From Deltaproteobacteria bacterium (GTDB taxonomy: Bacteria > Desulfobacterota > Desulfuromonadia > Desulfuromonadales > Geopsychrobacteraceae): a stretch of DNA of 28,751 bases. Where the stretch lies: assembly GCA_009993495.1 (NCBI GenBank), contig JAACTI010000248.1, positions 1-28,751 on the forward strand. Direction: 5' to 3'. The first letter of the stretch is position 1. Every line of letters begins with the position of its first letter. The notes under the pieces were generated by a model. That model ran no database searches, had not been told where the DNA came from, and saw nothing but the letters and a program-made list of their open reading frames with translations. Below, piece by piece: positions 15,144 to 23,218 of this stretch. Both the position numbers and the translations under genes were made by a program.

Positions 15144-16232
15144 ATGTCCCTCGTCTTAGACAAAATCTGCAAACACGTCGGTAACGAAAGACATATCGAC
15201 AACATCTCGCTGCAGCTGGAGCCAGGCACCTTCAATGTGTTGCTGGGCCGCACGCTGGCCGGCAAGACATCTTTAATGCGGCTGATGGCCGGGCTCGACC
15301 GGCCCAGCAGTGGACGCCTGCTGATGAAGGGAAAAGACCTGACCGGGCTGCCGGTGCGCCAACGGGACGTTGCGATGGTTTACCAGCAGTTTATTAACTA
15401 TCCCTCCATGACAGTGTACAAAAACATCGCCTCGCCGTTGAAACTTGCCAAGGTCAATAAAAAAGAGCTCGACCGCCGCGTGCGCGAGGTGGCAGAGATG
15501 CTGCACATTGAAAATCTGCTCGATCGCCTGCCGGTCGAGCTGTCCGGCGGCCAGCAACAACGAACCGCCATTGCCCGGGCTCTGGTTAAAGATGCCGAAC
15601 TGCTGCTGCTTGACGAACCGCTGGTCAACCTCGATTACAAGCTCCGCGAAGAACTGCGGATTGAAATGCGTGAAATTTTCAAACGCCGTGACGCGATCGT
15701 TGTCTACGCGACCACCGAACCGCTTGAAGCCTTAACCCTGGGTGGCAACACCGCCGTCATGCACGCTGGACAGTTGGAACAGTTTGGCCCCACGGTCGAA
15801 GTCTACCAAAATCCGCAGAGTAGTCGCATCGCCAAAGCGTTTAGCGACCCGCAAATCAACATAGTTCCGGCGCGCCTGGTGGGTGGTCAGCTGCACATTG
15901 GCACCGCCGCCTCAATCCCTCTTGCGCAGCATATGCACGGGCTGGCCGATGGCGAATATCAGGTCGGCATGCGCGCCAATCACCTGCGCCTGGTGCAAAA
16001 ATCCGACGAAGATCTGGCTTTTGCAGCCCAGGTTGAAATTGCCGAAATCAGCGGGTCTGAAACCTACATTCACCTCTCCAACGCGGAACAATCGTGGACC
16101 GTCCAGCTCCCCGGCATTCACAGCTACCCCATGGGCGCAGCGGCGACCATTTATATAAATCCCTCGCAGCTCTACCTGTTTACTGCCCAGGGGCAGCTCG
16201 CAGCTTCAACCCAAACGGCGGCCCGCATTTAA
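15144..16232 (+). CDS. glpS: glycerol ABC transporter ATPase GlpS
   Basis: 362 residues: ABC ATPase domain (1-235) and a C-terminal OB/TOBE-like regulatory domain of the MalK type. Walker A is unusual, GRTLAGKT (35-42), lacking the second glycine of GxxGxGK but keeping Lys41. The Q-loop is at 81-82. The signature LSGGQ (133-137) is intact and Walker B is LLLLDEP. The H-loop reads YATTEPLEA where relatives have YVTHDQ, so the switch histidine is replaced by Thr191. It is expected to pair with GlpT as a heterodimer on the GlpP/GlpQ permeases at the inner membrane. The family is best known from Rhizobium glycerol uptake operons, where the same Walker A variant is recalled. Confidence 0.93.
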   Translation: MSLVLDKICKHVGNERHIDNISLQLEPGTFNVLLGRTLAGKTSLMRLMAGLDRPSSGRLLMKGKDLTGLPVRQRDVAMVYQQFINYPSMTVYKNIASPLKLAKVNKKELDRRVREVAEMLHIENLLDRLPVELSGGQQQRTAIARALVKDAELLLLDEPLVNLDYKLREELRIEMREIFKRRDAIVVYATTEPLEALTLGGNTAVMHAGQLEQFGPTVEVYQNPQSSRIAKAFSDPQINIVPARLVGGQLHIGTAASIPLAQHMHGLADGEYQVGMRANHLRLVQKSDEDLAFAAQVEIAEISGSETYIHLSNAEQSWTVQLPGIHSYPMGAAATIYINPSQLYLFTAQGQLAASTQTAARI

Positions 16233-16247
16233 ACAAAGGCAAACCAC

Positions 16248-17360
16248 ATGGCCCGTATCGAACTGAAAAATCTTGCCCATGCCTACCAGCCAAACCCCAA
16301 GGATGCTGCGGATTACGCCCTCAAGCCAATAGATCATGTCTGGCAGGATGGCTTGGCCTATGCCCTTTTGGGGCCATCGGGCTGTGGCAAAACAACCCTG
16401 CTGAACATTATTTCAGGCCTGCTCAAGCCCTCGCAGGGGCAGATTTTATTTGACGGCACAGATGTCACCACGCGGGCTCCGCAAGAGCGCAATATTGCCC
16501 AAGTTTTTCAGTTTCCGGTGATCTACGACACCATGAGTGTCTACAACAATCTGGCTTTCCCCCTGCGCAACCGCAAGGTCGCTGAAACAAATATTCGTAG
16601 CCGGGTCGAAGAGATCGCTGAAATGCTTGACCTGAGCGCCGATTTAGAAAAACGTGCAGCCAACCTGAGCGCTGACGCCAAACAAAAAATTTCTTTGGGC
16701 CGCGGTCTGGTGCGCAGTGATGTCGCCGCGATTCTTTTTGACGAGCCCCTGACCGTCATCGACCCACACCTTAAACTCTTGCTGCGGCGCAAACTCAAAC
16801 AGATCCACGCCCGCTTTAAACTAACGATGGTCTATGTCACCCACGACCAGCTTGAAGCCCTGACCTTTGCCGACCGGGTGGTAGTAATGAACGATGGGCA
16901 GGTTCTGCAAATCGGCACCCCGCAGGAGCTATTTGAAACACCGCGCCACACCTTTGTCGGCTTTTTTATCGGCAGCCCCGGGATGAATTTTCTTGCCTGC
17001 CGGGTCAGTCGGGGGAAGGCGCTGGTCGGGTCTGCGCAAATTGCCCTGGCCGCGGATTATGGAGCTCTGGAGGGAGACTTCGAACTGGGAATTCGTCCCG
17101 AGTTTCTCAAGCTGCATGCGACCCAGACCCTCGGCAGCCTGCCGGTTAAGATATGCGAAAACGAGAATCTGGGCAGTTGCAAAATTATAACCGTCCAACT
17201 GGCAGATCAGCAGCTCAAGGTTAGACTTGGGGAAGAAGAAACGCCCCCCACGACGGCGGGTTTTCTGGAATTCCCTGCCGCATGGATTCGCCTCTACGCC
17301 AAAGGGTTGCTGGTCGAACCCGAACCGCGGAAGCAACCGACGCAGGAGGTGCCCCCGTGA
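16248..17360 (+). CDS. glpT: glycerol ABC transporter ATPase GlpT
   Basis: 370 residues with the same MalK-like layout as GlpS. Walker A GPSGCGKT (42-49), the Q-loop Gln88, Walker B ILFDEP and the switch His199 (YVTHDQLEAL) are all intact. The ABC signature is degenerate: LSADA (140-144) instead of LSGGQ. The defects are thus complementary to those of GlpS. The gene overlaps glpP by four bases (GTGA), implying strict co-translation. The name is shared with the unrelated glycerol-3-phosphate antiporter of E. coli; this is the ABC protein. Confidence 0.93.
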   Translation: MARIELKNLAHAYQPNPKDAADYALKPIDHVWQDGLAYALLGPSGCGKTTLLNIISGLLKPSQGQILFDGTDVTTRAPQERNIAQVFQFPVIYDTMSVYNNLAFPLRNRKVAETNIRSRVEEIAEMLDLSADLEKRAANLSADAKQKISLGRGLVRSDVAAILFDEPLTVIDPHLKLLLRRKLKQIHARFKLTMVYVTHDQLEALTFADRVVVMNDGQVLQIGTPQELFETPRHTFVGFFIGSPGMNFLACRVSRGKALVGSAQIALAADYGALEGDFELGIRPEFLKLHATQTLGSLPVKICENENLGSCKIITVQLADQQLKVRLGEEETPPTTAGFLEFPAAWIRLYAKGLLVEPEPRKQPTQEVPP

Positions 17361-18229
17361 ACAAGTGGAACGACAACAAAGCCTGGTTCATGGTCATCCC
17401 GGTCTTTCTCGTCGTCGCCGTTTCGGCGATTTTGCCCTTGATGACAGTCGTCAACTACTCACTGCAAGACATCTTCAGCCCGACCCAGCGGATCTTTGTC
17501 GGCACCGAATGGTATCGCGACGCCCTGACCGATCCACGTCTGCAAGAGGCCTTTGGCCGTCAAATGCTCTTTTCCGGATTGGTGCTGCTCATCGAAATTC
17601 CCCTGGGAATCCTGATCGCGCTGATGATGCCCAAAAAAGGCTGGGGAGCCTCGCTCAGTCTGGTGCTGGTCGCCCTGCCTCTGCTCATTCCATGGAATGT
17701 TATTGGCACCATCTGGATTATCTTCACCCGTCCGGATATCGGCCTGTTTGGCGCAGCGATCAATCATCTGGGGTTGGTCTTCGATCACACCGCCTCACCC
17801 CTCGACGCCTGGATCACGGTCATGTTGATGGAGGTCTGGCACTGGACCCCCCTGGTTGTTCTGCTGGCCTATGCCGGTTTACAGGCAATTCCTGAGGCCT
17901 ATTTTCATGCGGCAAAGATCGACGGCGCTTCGAGCTGGGCCACCTTCCGATATATCCAGCTGCCCAAACTGCGCGGGGTGCTCACCATTGCCATCTTGCT
18001 GCGTTTCATGGACAGCTTTCTGATTTACGCTGAACCCTTTGTTTTAACCGGCGGAGGGCCGGGCAACGCAACCACCTTTCTGTCAATCTACCTGGTCAAG
18101 ATCGCCGTCGGACAGTTTGATCTCGGCCCGGCCGCAGCCTTCTCGATTATCTACTTTCTGATCATTCTGCTCATCAGCTGGCTCTTTTACCAGGTGCTGC
18201 TCAAGGCCGGGACAGGAGAGAAATCATGA
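17357..18229 (+). CDS. glpP: glycerol ABC transporter permease GlpP
   Basis: 290 residues, inner-membrane permease of the MalF/UgpA type with about six membrane helices. The EAA loop that docks on the ATPases is EAYFHAAKIDGASSWATFRY, then IQLPKLR. The start is GTG at 17357, with AGGAGG seven bases upstream, overlapping the glpT stop. The frame opens earlier (17282) but those codons lie inside glpT. It ends in an ATGA overlap with glpQ. Confidence 0.93.
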   Translation: MNKWNDNKAWFMVIPVFLVVAVSAILPLMTVVNYSLQDIFSPTQRIFVGTEWYRDALTDPRLQEAFGRQMLFSGLVLLIEIPLGILIALMMPKKGWGASLSLVLVALPLLIPWNVIGTIWIIFTRPDIGLFGAAINHLGLVFDHTASPLDAWITVMLMEVWHWTPLVVLLAYAGLQAIPEAYFHAAKIDGASSWATFRYIQLPKLRGVLTIAILLRFMDSFLIYAEPFVLTGGGPGNATTFLSIYLVKIAVGQFDLGPAAAFSIIYFLIILLISWLFYQVLLKAGTGEKS

Positions 18230-19029
18230 TTATGCAAAAACGGACGCTCGGCCTGATTTTCTATTTCATCTTGTTGTTACTGCCGATCTACTGGATGCTC
18301 AACATGTCCCTGCGCACCAATGCCGACATTATGCGGGTCTTCACTTTTTACCCGCAAAATTTGACCCTGGAAAACTATATAAAAATTTTCAGCGACCCAA
18401 CCTGGTACTCCGGCTATTTGAACAGTATTTACTACGTCAGCATGAATGTTGTGATTTCGCTAGTGACCGCGCTCCCGGCAGCCTATGCCTTTTCACGCTA
18501 CAATTTTCTCGGCGACAAGCACCTGTTTTTCTGGCTACTGACGAATCGTATGGCTCCGCCGGCGGTCTTTCTGCTGCCGTTTTTTCAGCTTTATTCAACC
18601 TTTGGCCTGATCGATACCCACTTTGCCGTGGCCCTGTCTCACTGCCTGTTCAATGTGCCCCTGGCGGTCTGGGTGCTGGAGGGCTTCATGTCGGGCGTAC
18701 CGCGCGAAATTGATGAAATGGCGTATATCGACGGCTACAGCTTTCCGCGCTTTTTTCTGACGATTTTCATGCCGCTGATCCGTACCGGCATTGGGGTCAC
18801 AGCATTTTTCTGTTTCATGTTCTCTTGGGTGGAACTGCTATTGGCCCGCACCCTAACAACCACCGAGGCCAAACCTATCGCCGCCATCATGACCCGCACC
18901 GTCAGCGCCACCGGCCTCGACTGGGGGCTGCTGGCCGCAGCAGGAATTCTGACTATCGTCCCCGGAGCACTGGTGATCTGGTTTGTCCGTAACCATCTGG
19001 CCAAGGGCTTCGCCATGGGCCGAGTGTAA
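18226..19029 (+). CDS. glpQ: glycerol ABC transporter permease GlpQ
   Basis: 267 residues, MalG/UgpE-type partner permease. A short cytoplasmic start (MIMQKRTLG) is followed by six hydrophobic helices. The EAA loop is EIDEMAYIDGYSFPRFFLTI, then FMPLIRTG. The ATG at 18226 overlaps the glpP stop by four bases and has GGAGAG five bases upstream. It should not be confused with the glycerophosphodiesterase also called GlpQ. Confidence 0.93.
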   Translation: MIMQKRTLGLIFYFILLLLPIYWMLNMSLRTNADIMRVFTFYPQNLTLENYIKIFSDPTWYSGYLNSIYYVSMNVVISLVTALPAAYAFSRYNFLGDKHLFFWLLTNRMAPPAVFLLPFFQLYSTFGLIDTHFAVALSHCLFNVPLAVWVLEGFMSGVPREIDEMAYIDGYSFPRFFLTIFMPLIRTGIGVTAFFCFMFSWVELLLARTLTTTEAKPIAAIMTRTVSATGLDWGLLAAAGILTIVPGALVIWFVRNHLAKGFAMGRV

Positions 19030-19041
19030 CAGGGGAAGTTT

Positions 19042-19320
19042 ATGAGTCTCAACTGGATGGCATGGACACTGCCGACCGCCATATTTTTCATCACCATTCT
19101 GTGCCTACTCATTGCCATGACGATCTGGCAGAGCAAGTGGCCGAGCATTGAACGCAAAGGGTTTATGCCCATAAAGACAACCCCCGGCGACCGCCTCTTT
19201 GTCGGCCTGCTCGGCAGTGCGTTCATTCATCTGTTGTGGATTGGGCTGACCAGCCTGAGCTTGTGGTTCGCGTTTATCCTTGCGCTTATCTGGATAATTG
19301 TTGTGATGATTTGGGGATAA
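19042..19320 (+). CDS. small DUF2160 membrane protein of glycerol ABC operons
   Basis: 92 residues with an N-terminal membrane helix (about 6-27), a polar loop (SKWPSIERKGFMPIKTTPGDR) and a hydrophobic C-terminal half that can form two helices. It ends in a tryptophan-rich string. This matches DUF2160, which I know as a predicted integral membrane protein lying between the permease and binding-protein genes of such glycerol operons (called glpU in some rhizobial work, if memory serves). Its role is unknown; an accessory subunit or assembly factor is a reasonable guess. Ribosome site GGGGAAG six bases before the ATG. Confidence 0.88.
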   Translation: MSLNWMAWTLPTAIFFITILCLLIAMTIWQSKWPSIERKGFMPIKTTPGDRLFVGLLGSAFIHLLWIGLTSLSLWFAFILALIWIIVVMIWG

Positions 19321-19328
19321 AATTTTTC

Positions 19329-19381
19329 GAACTCAGGGAGAGTTCAAACAGCTCGGGATCCAGGATCTTCGTTTCGAGCTG
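19329..19381 (+). promoter_or_regulatory. paired mRNA hairpins ahead of glpV
   Basis: GAACTC/GAGTTC (19329-19345, 6 bp, 5-base loop) and CAGCTCG/CGAGCTG (19349-19381, 7 bp, 19-base loop that can pair further). No T-tract follows, so these are more likely RNA-stability or processing elements than a terminator. They lie in the 108-base gap before the binding-protein gene, where higher expression is usual. Confidence 0.45.
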
Positions 19382-19428
19382 TTACCGGCCCCCAAGGCCC
19401 AGGAAGATCCAGGGGAAGGAGGACAAAA

Positions 19429-21177
19429 ATGGCAAAAGCAGCTCGCAAAAGAAACACCTTGGGGTGGTTGATCGCCCTCACCAGCGCCGTGTTACTCCTG
19501 GCGGCCACAACCGCCAGTGCTGACCTGGCAGCCGCCAAAAAGTGGGTTGACACAGAGTTTCAACCCTCGACCTTAAGCAAAGCGGAGCAGATGAAAGAGA
19601 TGGAATGGTTCATCAACGCCGCCAAGCCGTTCAAAGGAATGGAGATCAAAGTCGTCTCCGAAACCATTCCAACCCATGAGTACGAATCGAAAGTACTCGC
19701 CAAAGCCTTTCAAGAAATTACCGGCATTAAAGTCACCCATGATTTGATCCAAGAAGGTGACGTTATTGAAAAACTCCAGACCCAATGGCAGTCAGGCAAA
19801 AATATTTATGACGCCTACATCAATGACTCCGACCTGATCGGAACCCACTGGCGGTACAAGTTCGTCACCAACCTGAGCGATTGGATGGCGGGCGAAGGCA
19901 AAGACGTCACTCTGCCGACCCTCGACATCAATGATTTTATCGGTAAATCTTTCGTCACCGGCCCCGACGGCAAGCTTTACCAACTACCCGACCAGCAGTT
20001 TGCCAACCTCTACTGGTTCCGTTATGACTGGTTCAACCGCCCAGATTTACAACAGAAATTCAAGGAACTCTACGGCTATGAGCTGGGCGTGCCGGTCAAC
20101 TGGTCAGCCTACGAAGATATTGCCGAATTCTTCAGCGAAAAAGTCCGCGAAATTGATGGTAAAGCGATCTATGGCCACATGGATTACGGCAAGAAAGCCC
20201 CCGATCTGGGTTGGCGCTTCACCGACGCCTGGCTCTCCATGGCCGGTGCCGGCGACAAGGGCCTGCCCAACGGCAAACCGGTTGACGAGTGGGGCATCCG
20301 CGTCGACGAAAATGACCGTCCGGTCGGTGCCAGTGTCAGCCGAGGTGGCGCCACCAACAGCCCTGCGGCTAAGTACGCCCTGCGCAAATACATGGACTGG
20401 CTGCGGAAGTATGCTCCTCCGGGCGCGCTCGGCATGGATTTTTATCAATCTCTGCCAAGCCTGGCGAAGGGCAATGTTGCCCAGCAGATTTTCTGGTACA
20501 CCGCCTTCACCGCCTCCATGGTTGAAGAGGGAACCCCGGTCGTAAACGCCGACGGTACCCCGAAATGGCGAATGGCGCCCTCCCCTCATGGCCCCTATTG
20601 GCAAGAAGGAATGAAACTCGGTTATCAGGATACGGGTTCCTGGACCCTGTTTAACAGCACCCCGGTCGATCGGCGCAAGGCAGCCTGGCTGTTTGCCCAG
20701 TTCACCGTATCCAAAAGTGTCTCATTGAAAAAGAGCCATGTCGGCCTGACAATTATTCGCGATAGCGATATTCGCGACGAATCTTTTACCAAACGCGCCC
20801 CGAAATTGGGCGGACTGGTCGAATTCTATCGCAGCCCGGCGCGCGTCGCTTGGTCGCCGACCGGCACCAACGTCCCCGACTACCCGAAAATGGCCCAGCT
20901 CTGGTGGCAGAATATTGGTGAAGCGGTCGCAGGGTCAGTAACGGTTGATACGGCGATGGACAACCTGGCCAAAGAACAAGATAAAATGCTTGAGCGTATT
21001 GCGCGCAGCGGAGTCCAGGGAGACAAAGGCCCCCTGCTGAATAAAGAAAAATCCGAAGAATACTGGCTGAACCAACCCGGTTCCCCCAAAGCCAAGCTGG
21101 CCAACGAAAAACCCCAAGGGGAAACGGTCAACTATGACGACCTGATCAAAGCCTGGCGCGAAGGCCGGGTCAAATAA
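19429..21177 (+). CDS. glpV: glycerol-binding periplasmic protein GlpV
   Basis: 582 residues, a large extracellular solute-binding protein of the family-1 type. A Sec signal peptide is clear: KAARKR, a hydrophobic stretch LGWLIALTSAVLLLAA, and a likely cut after ASA (residue 31). The mature part has AYINDSDLIGTHWRYKF, QLPDQQFANLYWFRYDWF and ARVAWSPTGTNVPDYPK, aromatic-rich segments that suit a polyol ligand. Glycerol is inferred from the neighbours (GlpK, GlpR, GlpD) and the known GlpSTPQV system, not from a ligand motif. GGAAGGAGG lies seven bases before the ATG, a very strong ribosome site, and an intrinsic terminator follows. Confidence 0.92.
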   Translation: MAKAARKRNTLGWLIALTSAVLLLAATTASADLAAAKKWVDTEFQPSTLSKAEQMKEMEWFINAAKPFKGMEIKVVSETIPTHEYESKVLAKAFQEITGIKVTHDLIQEGDVIEKLQTQWQSGKNIYDAYINDSDLIGTHWRYKFVTNLSDWMAGEGKDVTLPTLDINDFIGKSFVTGPDGKLYQLPDQQFANLYWFRYDWFNRPDLQQKFKELYGYELGVPVNWSAYEDIAEFFSEKVREIDGKAIYGHMDYGKKAPDLGWRFTDAWLSMAGAGDKGLPNGKPVDEWGIRVDENDRPVGASVSRGGATNSPAAKYALRKYMDWLRKYAPPGALGMDFYQSLPSLAKGNVAQQIFWYTAFTASMVEEGTPVVNADGTPKWRMAPSPHGPYWQEGMKLGYQDTGSWTLFNSTPVDRRKAAWLFAQFTVSKSVSLKKSHVGLTIIRDSDIRDESFTKRAPKLGGLVEFYRSPARVAWSPTGTNVPDYPKMAQLWWQNIGEAVAGSVTVDTAMDNLAKEQDKMLERIARSGVQGDKGPLLNKEKSEEYWLNQPGSPKAKLANEKPQGETVNYDDLIKAWREGRVK

Positions 21178-21187
21178 ACATCGGCAA

Positions 21188-21224
21188 CAAGGGTCAGGGT
21201 CACCGCCCTGGCCCTTGTTTTTTT
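21188..21224 (+). terminator. intrinsic terminator after glpV
   Basis: CAAGGGtCAGGG (21188-21199) pairs with CCCTGgCCCTTG (21206-21217) with one mismatch, followed by seven T. It would end most transporter transcripts before glpD, so glpD may depend on read-through or on its own promoter in 21225-21338; only a weak candidate for the latter is visible. Confidence 0.85.
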
Positions 21225-21338
21225 CAGCCACAAGGGTTCAGCATGCGCTAGTCCGCGGCACTTCTGGAACGGCTGCCTTGGCCTCGGTGTGTGCGAAACT
21301 GAAAAATTTTCCGTCATCGATTTACCTGGGAGTCGCGC

Positions 21339-22955
21339 ATGCGGAGGCAGAAACAGCTTGAACAGCTTAACCCTAATAAAATCTTCGACCTCCTGATCAT
21401 CGGCGGCGGCGCAACGGGTTGTGGAGTGGCGCTGGACGCCGCCAGCCGCGGACTTAAAGTTGCGCTGGTTGAGATGAATGATTTTGCCGAAGGGACCAGT
21501 AGCCGCAGCACCAAACTGGTTCATGGCGGGGTGCGATATTTGGAAGCGGCAATCAAAAAATTTGACCGCGTACAGTACAACCTGGTCAAAGATGGCCTGC
21601 ACGAACGCTACACCCTGCTCAAAAACGCACCGCATCTTTCCAACCGCCTGCCCCTGGTCACGCCGATCTACCGCTGGATCGATGTGCCTTACGTTTATGC
21701 CGGGCTCAAGCTCTACGATCTGCTCGCCGGCAAGCGCGGCATCGGTCACAGTCGGCTGCTCAGTCGGAAAGCGGCCTTGCAGCGCTTTCCGACTGTGAAG
21801 GCCGCAGGCCTCAAGGCCGGGGTGCTCTATTATGACGGCCAGTTTCATGACGCACGCATGGCGTTGTCCCTGGCTCTGACAGCCAGGGAACAGGGCGCAA
21901 CTATTGCCAATCATGTGCGCGTTTGTGAATTGGTGAAAAATAACGGGCAAGTCTGCGGCGCACGCCTCGAAGATCGCATCACCGGAGAATCCTGGCAGAT
22001 TGCGGCCCGCGGCATCATCAACGCCACTGGGCCCTTCGCCGACCAAATCCGCCGGCTCGACAGTGCCAATGCCGCACCCATCCTCTCCGCCAGCAGCGGC
22101 ATTCATATTGTCCTCGATAAAAGCTTTGCCCCGCCCGATACCGGACTGCTGATACCCGAAACCGATGATGGCCGGGTTCTTTTTGTTTTGCCCTGGGAGG
22201 GTCACGCCCTGGTCGGAACGACGGATGAGCCCGCAGAAATCAGCGAACATCCCAAAGCCCAGGAAGCGGAAATTGACTACCTGTTAAAGCATATCGGTCG
22301 CTATTTCAACCTGCAGGTTAGTCGCCAGGATATTCAGGCGGTCTGGTCGGGCCTGCGCCCGCTAGTGCGCGATCCGGCCGCAAGCGACACGGCTCAACTG
22401 GCGCGGGATCACGTTATCGAAATCAGCGCCAGCGGCCTGCTCACCATCGCCGGCGGCAAATGGACAACCTATCGTAAAATGGCTGAAGATACGGTCAATG
22501 AGGCGCTCAAACAATTCGGCCTCAGCCCGCCGCATAAAACCTGTCAGACCGAACAACTCCCCTTGATCGGCGGCAAAGACTACCGCGAAACCATCCAACC
22601 GGAGTTGCAAAAGAACTTCGCTTTTTCTGCCGAGATCGCCGCCTACCTGCAAAGAACCTACGGCGACCAGGCCTTTGAGGTCGCCAAGCTTGCCACTGCC
22701 GACGGCGGCAAACTGCTCTGCCAGGGTCACCCCATCCTTGAGGCCGAGGTCGTGTACGCAGTGCGCCATGAGATGGCCGAACGCGTCATTGATCTTCTGG
22801 CCCGACGCACGCCTTTAGCCCTGGTTGATCAGGCAGCAAGTCGCGCGGTTATCGGCCGCGTTGCCGAACTGATGGCAAAGGAGTTGGAATGGGATGAGAA
22901 GCGCATCGAAATCGAGATGGCCTTGGCGGAAGAACGCCTCAACGAGGCTATCTAA
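21339..22955 (+). CDS. glpD: FAD-dependent glycerol-3-phosphate dehydrogenase
   Basis: 538 residues. A membrane-associated flavoenzyme that oxidises glycerol-3-phosphate to dihydroxyacetone phosphate and reduces quinone. The FAD dinucleotide fold is LLIIGGGATGCGVALDAASRG near residues 18-38. Family landmarks follow: GTSSRSTKLVHGGVRYLE, the VLYYDGQFHDARM segment, INATGPFADQIR, GVGIHIV-like SSGIHIVLDKSF, ALVGTTDEP, VWSGLRPLV and IAGGKWTTYRKMAEDTV. Length and motifs fit the homodimeric aerobic-type GlpD rather than anaerobic GlpABC. The ATG at 21339 has GGGAG six bases upstream. It completes the glycerol-to-DHAP route with GlpK. Confidence 0.96.
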   Translation: MRRQKQLEQLNPNKIFDLLIIGGGATGCGVALDAASRGLKVALVEMNDFAEGTSSRSTKLVHGGVRYLEAAIKKFDRVQYNLVKDGLHERYTLLKNAPHLSNRLPLVTPIYRWIDVPYVYAGLKLYDLLAGKRGIGHSRLLSRKAALQRFPTVKAAGLKAGVLYYDGQFHDARMALSLALTAREQGATIANHVRVCELVKNNGQVCGARLEDRITGESWQIAARGIINATGPFADQIRRLDSANAAPILSASSGIHIVLDKSFAPPDTGLLIPETDDGRVLFVLPWEGHALVGTTDEPAEISEHPKAQEAEIDYLLKHIGRYFNLQVSRQDIQAVWSGLRPLVRDPAASDTAQLARDHVIEISASGLLTIAGGKWTTYRKMAEDTVNEALKQFGLSPPHKTCQTEQLPLIGGKDYRETIQPELQKNFAFSAEIAAYLQRTYGDQAFEVAKLATADGGKLLCQGHPILEAEVVYAVRHEMAERVIDLLARRTPLALVDQAASRAVIGRVAELMAKELEWDEKRIEIEMALAEERLNEAI

Positions 22956-23032
22956 GGCAGGAGGTTATGGGGGTTGTCACTGTTCAGCAACCTCAATACG
23001 CAAGAGCCAAACAGAATCAAAGGCATCTCACG

Positions 23033-23056
23033 CAGAGCGGCAGAGACCCAGAGAAG
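23033..23056. repeat. tandem octamer CAGAGnnn x3
   Basis: CAGAGCGG, CAGAGACC and CAGAGAAG follow without a break. The flanks (CTCACG before, GACAAAAA after) make the type of short CTCACGCAGAG element often seen in gene gaps of Geobacter-like genomes (from memory). A near-perfect AGGAGG at 22959-22964 lies just after glpD, with no gene behind it. Confidence 0.45.
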
Positions 23057-23097
23057 GACAAAAACGACTTCAACGGTTCCCCGGTAGCCAAAGGGTC

Positions 23098-23153
23098 GTC
23101 ATCCCCGAGTGCTTTGTCGGGGATCCAGTCTTTTAACTGCGCAAAATCTGGAT
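23098..23153. repeat. CATCCCCG-type inverted-repeat element, probably decayed
   Basis: ATCCCCGA (23101-23108) is a perfect inverted match to TCGGGGAT (23117-23124). A second, overlapping arm pair ATCCAG (23123-23128) / CTGGAT (23148-23153) follows. The order GTCATCCCCG...CGGGGATCCAG...CTGGAT is the left side of a common bacterial palindromic repeat; the matching right end is missing or mutated. With the octamer above it fills the 263-base gap between glpD and the asparaginase gene. Confidence 0.55.
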
Positions 23154-23218
23154 TTCAAGTAAAATCGCTTCGCAAGTGGCCGACAAGAATTTTTTGCAAA
23201 GGATTCACGGGAAAAAAC

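Noticed and set aside
21132..22250. Minus-strand open frame of 372 codons opposite glpD
   Set aside because: It is a shadow of the GlpD reading frame and crosses the glpV terminator; its product has no recognisable domain.
23033..23153. CRISPR array
   Set aside because: The octamers are contiguous with no spacers and the inverted repeats are single; no cas genes are present.
22967..23218. N-terminal extension of the asparaginase reading frame
   Set aside because: It runs through the tandem octamer and the CATCCCCG repeat, and short asparaginases begin at MIEIFTTGGT.
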